From contig NZ_JBCNYA010000015.1 in assembly GCF_049727805.1 (NCBI RefSeq), forward strand, positions 1 to 64,000: 64,000 nt of DNA, written 5' to 3'. The DNA is from Frateuria_A sp049727805 (GTDB taxonomy: Bacteria > Pseudomonadota > Gammaproteobacteria > Xanthomonadales > Rhodanobacteraceae). Under the pieces are notes generated by a model. It was not told where the DNA came from, did no database searches, and saw only the letters and a program-made list of their open reading frames with translations. This document shows positions 1 to 9,896 of the stretch, piece after piece; position 1 is the stretch's first letter, and every line of letters starts with the position of its first letter. The position numbers and the translations under genes were made by a program.

Positions 1-33
1 TTCGGACCATGAGCAAAAAAAATCACCGAGCCG

Positions 34-2379
34 GTGATCCTGCGCGCGCTGGAGGGCAAGCCAAGCTGCTTCCGCGATGCCCGTTTCCACCTGGAGCGGC
101 ACGGCTACCGCGAGCGCGCCTACTTCGACTACTGGGTCAGCCCGGTGCGCGACGAAAGCGGGCAGGTGATGGGCGTCATCAACGAGGCCATCGAGACCAC
201 CCAGCGCGTGCTGGCCGACCGGCGCCAGCGCTTCCGCACGCGGCTGGGCGATGCGCTGCGCGACCTGACCGATCCGCGCGCGGTCATGGCGGCCGCCGCA
301 CGACGGCTGGGCCGGCACCTGCGCGCGGATCGCGTGGGCTATGCGGAGGTGGACGACACCGGCGAATACTTCACCGTCGAGCGCGACTGGGTCAGCGGCG
401 ACATGCCCAGCGGCGTCGGGCGGCATCGGTTGAGCGAGTTCGGCCCCAGGCTGGTCGCCGAGGCGCTGACTGGCGCGACCATCCGCGTCGACGACCCGTT
501 CGATGACCCGCGCGTCGACCCGGAGGAGGCGCAGGCCCACCATGCCTTGGGCGGCCTGCGCGCGAGCCTGACCGTGCCGCTGGTCAAGAACGGAAGGCTG
601 GCGGCGTTCCTTTCCGTGCAGCAGCGCGAGCCGCGGCGCTGGACCGACGAGGACGAGGAACTGGTGCGCGAGGTGGCCGAGCGCACCTGGGCGAACGTCG
701 AGCGCGCCCGCGCCGAGGCGGCGCTGCGTGCCACCGGCAACCGGCTCAAGCTGATCCTGGAGAGCACCACCGGCTACGGCATCCTGACCATCGACCTGGA
801 GGGCCGGATCACGCTGTGGAACCCGGGTGCCGAACGCCTGCTGGGTTGGCGCGAGGAAGAGGTGCTGGGCCAGCCGGCGGACATCTTCTTCACCCCGGAA
901 GAGCGCGCCAGGAACGTGCCCGAGCTGGAGATGAAGCGCGCCGCCGAGACCGGCCGCGCGGCGGACGACCGCGAACACGTGCGCAAGGACGGTTCGCGCT
1001 TCTTCGCCAGCGGCCTGATGATGCCGCTGCGCAACGGCGGCGGCCGGCTGCTCGGCTACCTCAAGGTGCTGCGCGACCGCACGCTCGAACACCATGCCAG
1101 GGAGGCGCTCGAGCGCGGCGTGGCCGAGCGCACCGCCGAGCTGGCCGCGACCAACCGCCAATTGCTGGCGCAGATCGAGGAGCGCGAGCGGGTGGAGGCC
1201 ACGCTGCGCCAGATGCAGCGGCTCGAGGCGGTGGGCCAGCTGACGTCCGGCGTGGCGCACGATTTCAACAACCTGCTCACCGTGATCAGCGGCAACATCG
1301 GCATCCTCGACCGCGCGCTCGACGCGCCCGGGGTCGACCCGCACCTGCGCCAGCGGCTGGGCCACATGCGCGACGCCGCCACGCGCGGCGCCAAGCTCAC
1401 GGCGCAGTTGCTGGCGTTCTCGCGGCGCCAGCGGCTGGAAGCCAAGGCGGTCGACCTGAACGGCATCGTCGCCGGCATGCGCGACCTGCTGCAGAGTTCC
1501 ATGGGCGGCTCGGTGCAACTGACGATGAAGCTGCAGACGGCGCTGTGGCCCGCGCTGGTAGACCCGACGCAGATCGAGCTGGTGATCCTCAACCTGGCGA
1601 TCAACGCACGCGACGCTTCGCCAGTCGGCGGCGAACTGATCGTGGAAACCGCGAACGTGGCGCTGCGCGAGCCGGCCGCGCGTCCGGAGGAGCCGTGCCC
1701 GGGCGACTACGTGATGGTCGCGGTCACCGACCACGGCAGCGGCATGGCGCCGGAGGTGCTGGCGCGCGCGTTCGAACCGTTCTTCACCACCAAGGAGGTA
1801 GGCAAGGGTTCCGGGCTCGGCCTGGCGCAGGTGTACGGCTTCGCCAAGCAGTCCGGCGGCGGCGTGCAGATCCGTACGCGGCTGGGCGAGGGCACCTCGG
1901 TCAGGGTGTTCCTGCCGCGCGCGGCCGGCGCCGTGACCGGGGTGGAAGACGTGCCCCCGCCGCTGTCGCACGCGCGGACCGACACGGCGCGGCAACGCAT
2001 CCTGCTGGTCGACGACGACACCGACGTGCGCGAGGTGACTGCCGCGATCCTCGCCGAGCGCGGCTACGAGGTGATCGAGGCCGGCAGCGGCGGTTCGGCG
2101 CTGGACGTGCTCGACCGCGAGGGCGCCTCGGTGGACCTGATGCTGATGGACTACGCCATGCCCGGCATGAACGGCTCGGAGGTGGCCCGCGAGGCGCACG
2201 CCAAACGGCCTTCGCTGCCGATCGTGTTCCTCACCGGCTATGCCGATTTCGCCGCGTTCAAGGAAATCGGCGACGACCACATCGTCAGCAAGCCGTTCCG
2301 CGAAGAGGACCTGCTTGCCAAGGTGCAGGCGGTGCTCGGCGCGGTCCGGCACGATGGCGCGCCTCGCCCGCATGCGTAG
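34..2379 (+). CDS. Hybrid sensor histidine kinase/response regulator, 5'-truncated
   Basis: This is a cytosolic-looking two-component hybrid kinase. Visible parts in order are the end of a PAS domain (residues 1-60), a GAF domain (about 70-225), a PAS domain (about 230-350), a short coiled coil, and HisKA with the phospho-acceptor His409 in GVAHDFNN. These are followed by an HATPase domain with the N box NLAINARDAS and G boxes DHGSGM and GKGSGLGL, and a receiver domain from residue 655 with phospho-acceptor Asp706. The front half of the first PAS is missing. An in-frame stop lies at 10-12, and GTG at 34 is only the first open start after it. An A8 tract at 15-22 sits at the break: with seven As the frame would be open from the ATG at 9. 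Membrane segments and ligand are unknown. Confidence 0.85.
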   Translation: MILRALEGKPSCFRDARFHLERHGYRERAYFDYWVSPVRDESGQVMGVINEAIETTQRVLADRRQRFRTRLGDALRDLTDPRAVMAAAARRLGRHLRADRVGYAEVDDTGEYFTVERDWVSGDMPSGVGRHRLSEFGPRLVAEALTGATIRVDDPFDDPRVDPEEAQAHHALGGLRASLTVPLVKNGRLAAFLSVQQREPRRWTDEDEELVREVAERTWANVERARAEAALRATGNRLKLILESTTGYGILTIDLEGRITLWNPGAERLLGWREEEVLGQPADIFFTPEERARNVPELEMKRAAETGRAADDREHVRKDGSRFFASGLMMPLRNGGGRLLGYLKVLRDRTLEHHAREALERGVAERTAELAATNRQLLAQIEERERVEATLRQMQRLEAVGQLTSGVAHDFNNLLTVISGNIGILDRALDAPGVDPHLRQRLGHMRDAATRGAKLTAQLLAFSRRQRLEAKAVDLNGIVAGMRDLLQSSMGGSVQLTMKLQTALWPALVDPTQIELVILNLAINARDASPVGGELIVETANVALREPAARPEEPCPGDYVMVAVTDHGSGMAPEVLARAFEPFFTTKEVGKGSGLGLAQVYGFAKQSGGGVQIRTRLGEGTSVRVFLPRAAGAVTGVEDVPPPLSHARTDTARQRILLVDDDTDVREVTAAILAERGYEVIEAGSGGSALDVLDREGASVDLMLMDYAMPGMNGSEVAREAHAKRPSLPIVFLTGYADFAAFKEIGDDHIVSKPFREEDLLAKVQAVLGAVRHDGAPRPHA

Positions 2380-2568
2380 CGCCATGCGCACTCGGGTTTC
2401 CCACGGCGCAGGGACCTTGCCTGCGCGCCGGGCGACCGGGGCGGACCGAGCGGCCCCATGCGTTGCATCTGCCCGACGCCGGGCTCAAGCTGGCTACCGC
2501 ACCGCCGATACAACGATCTGGAGCCTCGTCCCCGGGCGGTACCCGGGCGCTTGCGGAGAGCCCTGGTT

Positions 2569-3840
2569 TTGAACCTGTCTGTCGTTCCCGATTTCCTCGC
2601 CATCGGCGGCCTGGTGCTGGTGTTCGCCGCACTGCTCAAGCGCACCCGGCAGATCCTTCCACGCTACTGGCTGGTCGGTTGGGCAATGATCCTGGTGCAC
2701 ATCGTCGCGCAGTTCATTGAGCGCAACCTCGCACCGGGTGCCGCGGCCGACGCAGCGCTGGCGGTTTCGCTCTCGATGCTGCTGCTGACCAGCGTGGCCT
2801 TCATCTGGGCCGGCTCGGACACGCGGTTGGCCTGGTGGCGCGCCCTGGGGATCACGCTGCTGGCGGCGATGCCGGACGTGGCGTTCTTCGTGTTCGCGGC
2901 CTACGGCGTGGAGGCGCGGCTGCCCTATCTCGCCTGCACCGCCATCGGCCTGGGCTCGACCGCCTGGGTGTTCTGCCGCGACCGGCGCAGACCCCGCTGG
3001 TGCGTGCCGGCGCTGGTCGGCATCTATGCCTTGCAAGGCGTGTTCGCCTGGCACGGTGCGATCGACCAGGCGCTCAACTGGATGCTGTTCTGGCACTACC
3101 TGGCGGTGGCGTTCTGCTTCTACCGCGGCGCGGCCGCGCCCTCGGTGGGCGCGGTGTTCACCACGGTGAGCTTCGTCGCCTGGGCGGCGGTGTTCCCGGT
3201 GGCGGCCGCGCTCGATCCGTGGCTGACCGGCTGGGGCATCGAGAACGAGGCGTGGAATCTGCCCAAGTTCCTGGTCGCCACCGGCATGATCTTTACCTTG
3301 CTGGAGGAGCAGATCGGCCATGCCGAGCATGCCTCCCAGCACGACGCGCTGACCGGCCTGCCAAACCGCCGCGTGTTCACGCACCGGCTGGAACAGGCGC
3401 TCAAGCGCGCGCGGGAGAGCGGCGGGCGCATCGCGATGCTGGTCATCGATCTCAACGATTTCAAGCGCATCAACGACACGCTGGGCCATGCGGCGGGCGA
3501 CGCGCTGCTGCACTTCGTGGCGCAGCGGCTGCAGCAGGGCGTGCGCGCGGGCGACACGCTGGCGCGGCTGGGCGGCGACGAGTTCGCCGCGATCCTGCCG
3601 GAGGTGGCCGACCGCAACGCCGCGCAGGCCCGTGCCGAGCGCCTGGCGCGGGCCTTCGACGCCAGCACCGAATTCCAGGGGCAGCGACTGTCGATCGGCG
3701 CGAGCATCGGCATGGCCCTGTACCCGGACGACGGGCAGGACGAGACGCGCCTGTACGCCGCCGCCGACCGCGCGATGTATGCCAGCAAGCTGGCCGAGCG
3801 GCCGGGGCAACCCGGCGGCGCGGATCCGGAGCCGGCATAG
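2569..3840 (+). CDS. Membrane-bound diguanylate cyclase (GGDEF)
   Basis: Predicted to make cyclic di-GMP from two GTP. About seven hydrophobic segments fill residues 1-240, followed by a GGDEF domain with an intact GGDEF motif at residues 335-339. The sequence RAGDTLARLGGDEF also contains an RxxD inhibitory site at the normal distance, so product feedback inhibition is expected. The open frame extends upstream to 2458, but that extension (arginine- and proline-rich) does not look like protein. I chose the TTG at 2569, which has GGAGAG upstream and gives an N-terminus entering directly into the first membrane helix. A GTG or ATG further up cannot be excluded. It is convergent with the next gene, leaving about 50 bases between the stops. 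No phosphodiesterase domain is present. Confidence 0.85.
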   Translation: MNLSVVPDFLAIGGLVLVFAALLKRTRQILPRYWLVGWAMILVHIVAQFIERNLAPGAAADAALAVSLSMLLLTSVAFIWAGSDTRLAWWRALGITLLAAMPDVAFFVFAAYGVEARLPYLACTAIGLGSTAWVFCRDRRRPRWCVPALVGIYALQGVFAWHGAIDQALNWMLFWHYLAVAFCFYRGAAAPSVGAVFTTVSFVAWAAVFPVAAALDPWLTGWGIENEAWNLPKFLVATGMIFTLLEEQIGHAEHASQHDALTGLPNRRVFTHRLEQALKRARESGGRIAMLVIDLNDFKRINDTLGHAAGDALLHFVAQRLQQGVRAGDTLARLGGDEFAAILPEVADRNAAQARAERLARAFDASTEFQGQRLSIGASIGMALYPDDGQDETRLYAAADRAMYASKLAERPGQPGGADPEPA

Positions 3841-3889
3841 GCCGTCGCTCGGATCGGCGGCAGGACTTTGCTGCCAGCCGCGTGGCGCG

Positions 3890-6100
3890 CTAGTCGCCCG
3901 AGGAATTCCTGTCGTGCGCCGAGGCGTCATGCGCGCCCGGCGCGTCGTGCGCATTGCGCTGCGCCTGCGGCAGCGCGCGCGCCTGCTGGTGCTCGACCAG
4001 CCAGCGGCGGAAGCCCGCTTCGTCCACCGGGCGGCAGATCAGGTAGCCCTGCAGGCCGTCGCAACCGAGCCGCTCCAGCGCCAGCCGCTGCGGCACGCTT
4101 TCCACGCCCTCGGCCACCGTGGCGATGCCCAGCCGGTGCGCCACGTCGATGATGAAGCCGGCCAGCGGGTTGGTCGTATTGGGCGTCAGTTCGCTGACGA
4201 AGGCGCGGTCGACCTTGAGCACGTCCAGCGGCAACCGCTGCAGGTAACTCAGCGAGGAATAGCCGGTGCCGAAGTCGTCCAGCGCCAGCCGGAAGCCGGC
4301 CGCGGAAAGCTGCTCGAGCGTTTCCAGCGCGCTGTCGAAATCGCGCAGCAGCGCGCTCTCGGTCAGCTCCAGTGCCAGTCGCGAGGGCTCGATCCCGGCC
4401 GCGCGCACTTGCGCCTCCAATTGTTCCGCAAAGCGCGGCTGGCTCAATTGCCAGGCGCTCACGTTCACGGCCAGGCGCCCGCTGAAGGGCACGCCGTCGC
4501 GGTCCCAGCCGCGGATGTGCGCGCACGCCTCGCCGATGACCCAGGCGCCGAGCGCGTGGATCAGGCCGGTTTCCTCGGCCAACGGAATGAACACGGCCGG
4601 CGACAGTTCGCCCAGTTGCGGGTGGTGCCAGCGCAGCAGCGCCTCGGCGCCGACCAGTTCGCCGCGGCGGTTCACCTGCGGCTGGAAGTGCAGGGCGAAC
4701 TGGGTGGGCATGCGCTCCTGCTCCAGCGCCGTGCGCAGGCCGCGCTCCAGCGTCAGGCGCGTGTCGGCCTCCTGCTGCATAGGCTCCAGGAACAGCCGCA
4801 CCGCATTGCGCCCGGCCGCCTTCGCGCGATAGAGCGCGATGTCGGCGCGACGCAGCAGGTCGGCCACGTCCTGTTCGCCGGCGGGAAACAGGGCCACGCC
4901 GACGCTGGCGCCGACCGCGAGGATGCGGCTGTCCACCATCACCGGCTCGGCCAGCCGCGCGACCATGCTTTCGGCCGCCTGCTGTGCCTGCGCCTGCACC
5001 GCCGCGGTGGAGCCGGCCAGCGGCCCGAGCACCAGCACGAATTCGTCGCCGCCCAGCCGCGCGAGCATCGCATCGGTCGGCGCGGCGGCGAGCAGGCGGT
5101 CGGCGATCGCTTCGAGCATGCGGTCGCCGATCGGGTGGCCCAGTGCATCGTTGATGGTCTTGAAGTTGTCCAGGTCGATCAGCAGCACCGCGCCATGCTG
5201 GCCGCGGGCCAGCGTCTCGGTGTGCAGTTCGGCCAGGTGGTCGAGCGCGCGCAGGCGGTTGGGCAGGCCGGTGAGGCTGTCGTGGTAGGCGACGTGGCGC
5301 AGGTTGAATTCCGCCTCGCGGCGGATGTGCGCCTCGGCCTCGAGCCGGCGCGTGGTCTGTTCCAGTTGCACCGTGCGTTGGTGCAACTGGGTGGCCAGCG
5401 ACACGCCCATCAGCAGGACGAAGGGCAGGAACGAGAAAGCGTCCAGGTAGGGATAGTGGTGGCCCAGCGCGTCGACCACGATGTCGCCCCACAGCAGTGC
5501 GGCGAACTGCGAGAGCAGGCAGATCGCCAGCAGCGCGCCGCGCAGCCGCTCGCCCCCGCGCATCTGCGTGACGGCCAGCGACAGCGCCCACAGGAAGGCG
5601 ACGTAGGTCAGCGCGTGGAACAGCAGCCCCCAATTCGAGGGGACGCCGGCCAGGCCATACAACTGCTCGCCCCACGGCAGCGCGATGCCCGCACCGGGCG
5701 TCACGCGGGTAAAGAACAAGGTGCCGGGCAGGTCCAGGTTGAGCCAACTGAAGAAGCCGGCCGCCGCGCCGACCGCCAGTTGCAGCCGCGGCTGGGCCGG
5801 GCCGCCCGTATAGGCACGGATGAACACCACGAACGGCAGGAACGAGATCGCCGCCGCACCGATCATCGCGCGCATCGCCGCGGTCGCCACCGGCAGGCTG
5901 CTCGCGGTGTGCAGCAAGGCGTTGGAAAAGGACAGGATGGCGACGCACAGGCAGAGCATCGCGTAGGACAGGTACACCGCCTCGCGCCTGCGCCACAGGC
6001 CGATGACGGCGAACTGGGTCCCCGACGCGAGCGCGATGCCGGCGGTGGCTACCAGCGCGGCGGTGTAGTAGCCGAAGATGACGGGACCCGTGTCGATCAT
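3890..6100 (-). CDS. Membrane GGDEF-EAL dual-domain protein
   Basis: A c-di-GMP turnover protein of 736 residues. The N-terminal 230 residues contain about seven membrane helices. A GGDEF domain with intact GGDEF at residues 350-354 follows, then an EAL domain with EALLRW at 486-491 and DDFGTGYSS later, the motifs of a catalytically competent phosphodiesterase. Both domains look intact, so net activity cannot be called from sequence. The start at 6100 was chosen over the upstream ATG at 6133 because AGGGGGGAGC immediately precedes it. It is convergent with the diguanylate cyclase gene. The N-terminal sensor has no recognisable MHYT or MASE motif. Confidence 0.9.
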   Translation of the reverse strand: MIDTGPVIFGYYTAALVATAGIALASGTQFAVIGLWRRREAVYLSYAMLCLCVAILSFSNALLHTASSLPVATAAMRAMIGAAAISFLPFVVFIRAYTGGPAQPRLQLAVGAAAGFFSWLNLDLPGTLFFTRVTPGAGIALPWGEQLYGLAGVPSNWGLLFHALTYVAFLWALSLAVTQMRGGERLRGALLAICLLSQFAALLWGDIVVDALGHHYPYLDAFSFLPFVLLMGVSLATQLHQRTVQLEQTTRRLEAEAHIRREAEFNLRHVAYHDSLTGLPNRLRALDHLAELHTETLARGQHGAVLLIDLDNFKTINDALGHPIGDRMLEAIADRLLAAAPTDAMLARLGGDEFVLVLGPLAGSTAAVQAQAQQAAESMVARLAEPVMVDSRILAVGASVGVALFPAGEQDVADLLRRADIALYRAKAAGRNAVRLFLEPMQQEADTRLTLERGLRTALEQERMPTQFALHFQPQVNRRGELVGAEALLRWHHPQLGELSPAVFIPLAEETGLIHALGAWVIGEACAHIRGWDRDGVPFSGRLAVNVSAWQLSQPRFAEQLEAQVRAAGIEPSRLALELTESALLRDFDSALETLEQLSAAGFRLALDDFGTGYSSLSYLQRLPLDVLKVDRAFVSELTPNTTNPLAGFIIDVAHRLGIATVAEGVESVPQRLALERLGCDGLQGYLICRPVDEAGFRRWLVEHQQARALPQAQRNAHDAPGAHDASAHDRNSSGD

Positions 6101-6200
6101 GCTCCCCCCTGCATGAAAGGGCTGCCGGCCCACGATAACCGAACTGCGGCAGGCCGCACAGCAGCGGCCGCCATGACGCGAGGCCGGCGCACCTGCTGCC

Positions 6201-9116
6201 TCACGCCGCGTTGGTTCCCTCGGCCCATGCCATGTTGGCCACCGCGCCGGAATCGCCCAGCGGCGTCTCGATGGTGCAGACCACGCCGCCTGGCGCGAAC
6301 TCCAGGGCGACTCTGCCGCCGATCTCGTGGCGCAGGCCGCGCTCGATCAGGCGCGAACCGAAGCCGCGCCGCGCCGGTGGCACCACCGCAGGGCCGCCGG
6401 ACTCGGTCCAGCGCAGGCGCAGGCTGCCGTTGGCGGTCCAACTGATTTCGATGCGGCCATCCGCATTGGACAGCGCGCCGTACTTGACCGCGTTGGTGCC
6501 CAGCTCGTGCAGCACCATGGCGAAGGCCAGCGCATGCCGTGGCGGTAGCCAGACCTGTGGGCCGGCAGCGTGCAACCGGTCGTGGTGCTGGTCGCGGTAC
6601 GGCGCGATCGCCTCCTGCACGATGCCTTCCAGCGGCGCGCCGCCCCAGCTCTCGCGGGTGAGGATGTCGTGCGCCCGCGACAGCGCCATCAGGCGTCCTT
6701 CGAACTGCTGCCGCGCCTGCTCCGGCTCAGTGCCGGGCCGGAAGCTCTGCATCGCCATCGACTGCACCGTCACCAGCGTGTTCTTCACGCGATGGTTGAG
6801 TTCGTTGAGCAGCAGCCGCTGGTGCTGTTCGTGGCGCTTGCGTTCGGTGATGTCGTTGAAGATCACCGCCACGCGCCGGCGCGTGCCGTCATCCAGGCGG
6901 CAGGTGTAGACGTCGAACACGCGTCCGTGGGTGATCAGGCCATGCTCGAAGCGGAACGCTTCGCCGCTGCCGATGATGCTGTCGAAAGTGTCGTACCAGG
7001 ACGCCGCCGCGTCCGGGAACACCTCGCGCATGGTCCGCCCGACCACCCCTTCGATGCCGGTGTGCTTGGCGAAGGCTGGATTGGTCACCAGGTAGCGGTA
7101 GTCCGACGGCAGGCCCGGCGCGGTGTCGACCTTCTCGACCAGGCAGAAGCCCTCGTCGATGGCGTCGAACAGCGCGCGGTAGCGCCGCTCGCTCTCGCGC
7201 AGCGCGCGTTCGGCGCGCGCGCGCGCCACCGCCGCCCAGGTGCGTTCGGCGACCTCGCCGAGCAGGGCCACCTCCTCGTCGCGCCAGCGCCGCGGCTGGC
7301 TCTGGTGGACGTAGAAGGCGGCCACGAAGCGGCCGCCTTTGATCAGCGGCACGCTCACGCCCGCACGCAGGTGGCCGGCGCCGGCGTAGGCCTTCGCGGC
7401 CCCGCGCGTGCGTGCGTCCTCCAGCGTGTCGTCGAGCACCACGGTCTGGCCGGCGCGGTACTGCGCCACCACCGCCTCGCCGAAGTCGGCCAGTGCCACG
7501 CGGCCGGCCAGGCTGGGCATGGCGCCGTCGGTCCAGTCGCGTTCGACCACGAAGAACTGGCCGCAGTCGGTCACCTCGCCATAGCCGCAGCGGCCCACGC
7601 GCAGGTGGCGGCCGACCATCGCGGTGACCCTTGCCATCAGCCGGGCGGCGTCGTCGAGCCCGCGGATGCGGTCGCCGAGCTGCAGCAGGAAGGACTGGCG
7701 CGCCTCGCCCTGGCGTAGGCGCTCTTCCATGCGGCGGCGCTCGCTGGTGTCGCGCGAGACGCCGACCACGCGTTCGACCCGGCCGTCTTCGCCGCGTACC
7801 GGGCTCCAGACGAACTGGTAATAGGCGCGCGTGCCGGTAGGGCTGGTCAGGGATAGCTCATCGTCGACGGCCTCTCCTGTTTCGAAGACGAGTCGGATGT
7901 GGCTGTCCAGCCGCTGCACGAGGGCCTGCGGATAGCCAAGCTCGCTGAACGTCTTGCCGATCGGATCGTGTGCCGTGCCGAGCAGCCGGCGCATCGCATG
8001 GTTGGCGTAGGCGAAGCGGTGCTCGCGGTCGATTGCATAGACATAGTCGGTGATCGAGTCGAGCATGCCGGCGATCAGGCGGGACTGCCGCTTCGCAACG
8101 CCGCCGTCGTCGGTCCGCCCGTCCGTGAAGGCGGTGGCGGCCCCGCACAGGCGCTCCATCAGCGCCCGCTGTTCGCAGTCGAGCTGGGCCTTTGCCTCGG
8201 TGGCGCTGCGCAAGCGGACGAGTTCGGTTACGTCTTCGGCACGGTGGATCACTAGCGCGACCTCGCCGCGCGGATCGAGCATTGGCGTGTTGATCACGCT
8301 CCACCATCGTTGGCCGGGCGATCCTTCCTGCGCCACCATCGGCAGAGTGTCCGGGGTGCGGTTGGCGAGGACGCGCTCCAGCGACGCGCGCAATTGAGCC
8401 TCGATCGGCCGGCGGTTGGGCCAGCGGGCGAAAACCTCGTAAACCGGGCGGCCCACCAGGGTTTCGCGCGGTTCGCCGAGCGCACGCAGCGAGGCGGCGT
8501 TGGCGGCCACCACGTGGAAGGACGGCGGGGCGAGCAGCAGCAGGGGCACCGGTGCGGACTGGAACAACGCGTGGAAGTTCGCGCCCAGCCCAGTGTCATT
8601 CATCAGTTCCCGCAGGCGTTGTCCGGCGCGGACCTGCGCGGTGCTTTCGATGGCGGTGTGCAACGCGCCAACGACGACGCCATAGCGGTCGCGGATGGCG
8701 GAAAAGCTGAAGGTGAAAAAGCGCTCGTCCGGCACGCCCGCCGGGCTGTCGAGCAGCACCGGCCAACTTTCCGCCAGGGTCGGCTCACCGCTGGCGAAGA
8801 CCCGGTCCAGCATCGGACGGATCAGTTCGCGCGCGTCCGGCCAGTTCTCCAGCACGGGGCGGCCGAGGATGGCCGGATGGCGTTCGCGTGCGATCGGCCG
8901 ATAGGCGTCGTTGTAGAGCTGCAGGCGCTCGTCGCCCCACAGGATGGCGGTGGGAATGGGCGAGGCCAGGCAGATGTCGAGCGCGGTGCGCAGGTGCGGC
9001 GGCCAGCCGGCGATCGGTCCCAGCGCGGTAGCGGCCCAGTCGTGGCGGCGGATGCACTCCACCATTTCGCCCGGACCTACCGGCCAGGAGGAAGCATGGC
9101 GCGTGCTCTGGACCAT
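6201..9116 (-). CDS. HWE/HisKA_2-type sensor histidine kinase with PAS and GAF domains
   Basis: A 971-residue soluble-looking kinase. Order: PAS (about 10-170, opening with the HDWAATALGPIAGWP type sequence common in this class), PAS (about 175-300), PAS (about 350-475), GAF (about 480-650), PAS (about 655-765), and an HWE kinase domain. The predicted phospho-acceptor is His775 in NELNHRVKN. The ATP domain has HELGTNAVKYGALS and the WTE motif that names the family. There is no receiver domain, so the partner regulator must be elsewhere. The start at 9116 is preceded by GGAG eight bases away; the longer open frame to 9752 runs through the divergent YceI gene and is not protein-like. Its GAF domain resembles the one in the kinase at 34-2379. 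Confidence 0.9.
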   Translation of the reverse strand: MVQSTRHASSWPVGPGEMVECIRRHDWAATALGPIAGWPPHLRTALDICLASPIPTAILWGDERLQLYNDAYRPIARERHPAILGRPVLENWPDARELIRPMLDRVFASGEPTLAESWPVLLDSPAGVPDERFFTFSFSAIRDRYGVVVGALHTAIESTAQVRAGQRLRELMNDTGLGANFHALFQSAPVPLLLLAPPSFHVVAANAASLRALGEPRETLVGRPVYEVFARWPNRRPIEAQLRASLERVLANRTPDTLPMVAQEGSPGQRWWSVINTPMLDPRGEVALVIHRAEDVTELVRLRSATEAKAQLDCEQRALMERLCGAATAFTDGRTDDGGVAKRQSRLIAGMLDSITDYVYAIDREHRFAYANHAMRRLLGTAHDPIGKTFSELGYPQALVQRLDSHIRLVFETGEAVDDELSLTSPTGTRAYYQFVWSPVRGEDGRVERVVGVSRDTSERRRMEERLRQGEARQSFLLQLGDRIRGLDDAARLMARVTAMVGRHLRVGRCGYGEVTDCGQFFVVERDWTDGAMPSLAGRVALADFGEAVVAQYRAGQTVVLDDTLEDARTRGAAKAYAGAGHLRAGVSVPLIKGGRFVAAFYVHQSQPRRWRDEEVALLGEVAERTWAAVARARAERALRESERRYRALFDAIDEGFCLVEKVDTAPGLPSDYRYLVTNPAFAKHTGIEGVVGRTMREVFPDAAASWYDTFDSIIGSGEAFRFEHGLITHGRVFDVYTCRLDDGTRRRVAVIFNDITERKRHEQHQRLLLNELNHRVKNTLVTVQSMAMQSFRPGTEPEQARQQFEGRLMALSRAHDILTRESWGGAPLEGIVQEAIAPYRDQHHDRLHAAGPQVWLPPRHALAFAMVLHELGTNAVKYGALSNADGRIEISWTANGSLRLRWTESGGPAVVPPARRGFGSRLIERGLRHEIGGRVALEFAPGGVVCTIETPLGDSGAVANMAWAEGTNAA

Positions 9117-9305
9117 GGAAAGCTCCAAGGTGTCGACCGCACCGGCATCATGGCAGCAAGTTTTTGCGGTAAAAAGCTGACGCGGAAGGTTTTTTGCATC
9201 CGCGCCCCCAGGGTGGCGGCGTGCCACGGTGGCCTGTCGATTCCTACCTTGCCCGCCCGTCGTCTCGATGAAGGCGCCGCCGGCGCCCCGCCACCAGGAA
9301 CCGTC

Positions 9306-9896
9306 ATGCGCACTTTCGCCGACACCCTCCGCCGCCTGCTGCCGATCGTGCTGCTGGTCCCCGCCGCCGCCTCCGCCGCGACCGTGCGCTACACGCTCGA
9401 TCCGGACCACACCTATCCGAGCTTCGAAGCCGACCACATGGGCATCTCCACCTGGCGTGGCAAGTTCAACCGCAGCAAGGGCTGGGTTGAGCTGGACAAG
9501 GCCCGGGGCAGCGGCAGCTTCGAGGTGAGCATCGCGCTGGACAGCATCGATTTCGGACAGGACGCGCTCAATGCCTGGGCCCGCGGCAAGGATTTCTTCG
9601 ACCTCGCCCATCGCCCGCACGACGCCGTCTACAAGGGGCGCCTGGCCGGCTTCGTCGACGGTGCGCCGACGCGCGCGGAAGGCACGCTGACGCTGCATGG
9701 CGTCACCCGTCCGCTGGAACTGCGCATCGACCACTTCAAGTGCATGCCGCATCCGATGCTCAAGCGCGAATGGTGCGGCGCCGATGCACTGGGCAGCTTC
9801 GACCGCGGTGCCTACGGGCTCGACGCAGGCAAGGCGTACGGCTTCGACATGCAGGTAGCGTTGCGCATCCAGGTCGAGGCGCTGCGCGACAAGTGA
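9306..9896 (+). CDS. YceI family periplasmic lipid-binding-like protein
   Basis: A 196-residue secreted protein of the YceI family, lipocalin-like beta-barrels that bind isoprenoid or other lipids. A signal peptide ends near ASAA at residues 20-24. The mature part has the family pattern: YTLDPDHTYPSFEADHMG near the start, GKDFFD in the middle and LTLHGVTRP before the C-terminal third. The ATG at 9306 follows AGGA. It is divergent from the HWE kinase with 189 bases between the starts. No quinone cofactor partner (cytochrome b561) is adjacent. The exact ligand cannot be told from sequence. Confidence 0.9.
   Translation: MRTFADTLRRLLPIVLLVPAAASAATVRYTLDPDHTYPSFEADHMGISTWRGKFNRSKGWVELDKARGSGSFEVSIALDSIDFGQDALNAWARGKDFFDLAHRPHDAVYKGRLAGFVDGAPTRAEGTLTLHGVTRPLELRIDHFKCMPHPMLKREWCGADALGSFDRGAYGLDAGKAYGFDMQVALRIQVEALRDK

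Noticed and set aside
2458..2568. ATG 2458 as start of the diguanylate cyclase
   Set aside because: The extra 37 residues are Arg/Pro/Cys-rich and unlike a membrane-protein N-terminus; no ribosome site precedes it.
3488..6445. Long plus-strand frame (985 codons) opposite the GGDEF-EAL gene
   Set aside because: It is rich in Arg, Gln, Ala and His with no domain pattern, and runs antisense to an intact EAL gene. It is a shadow of high-GC codon use.
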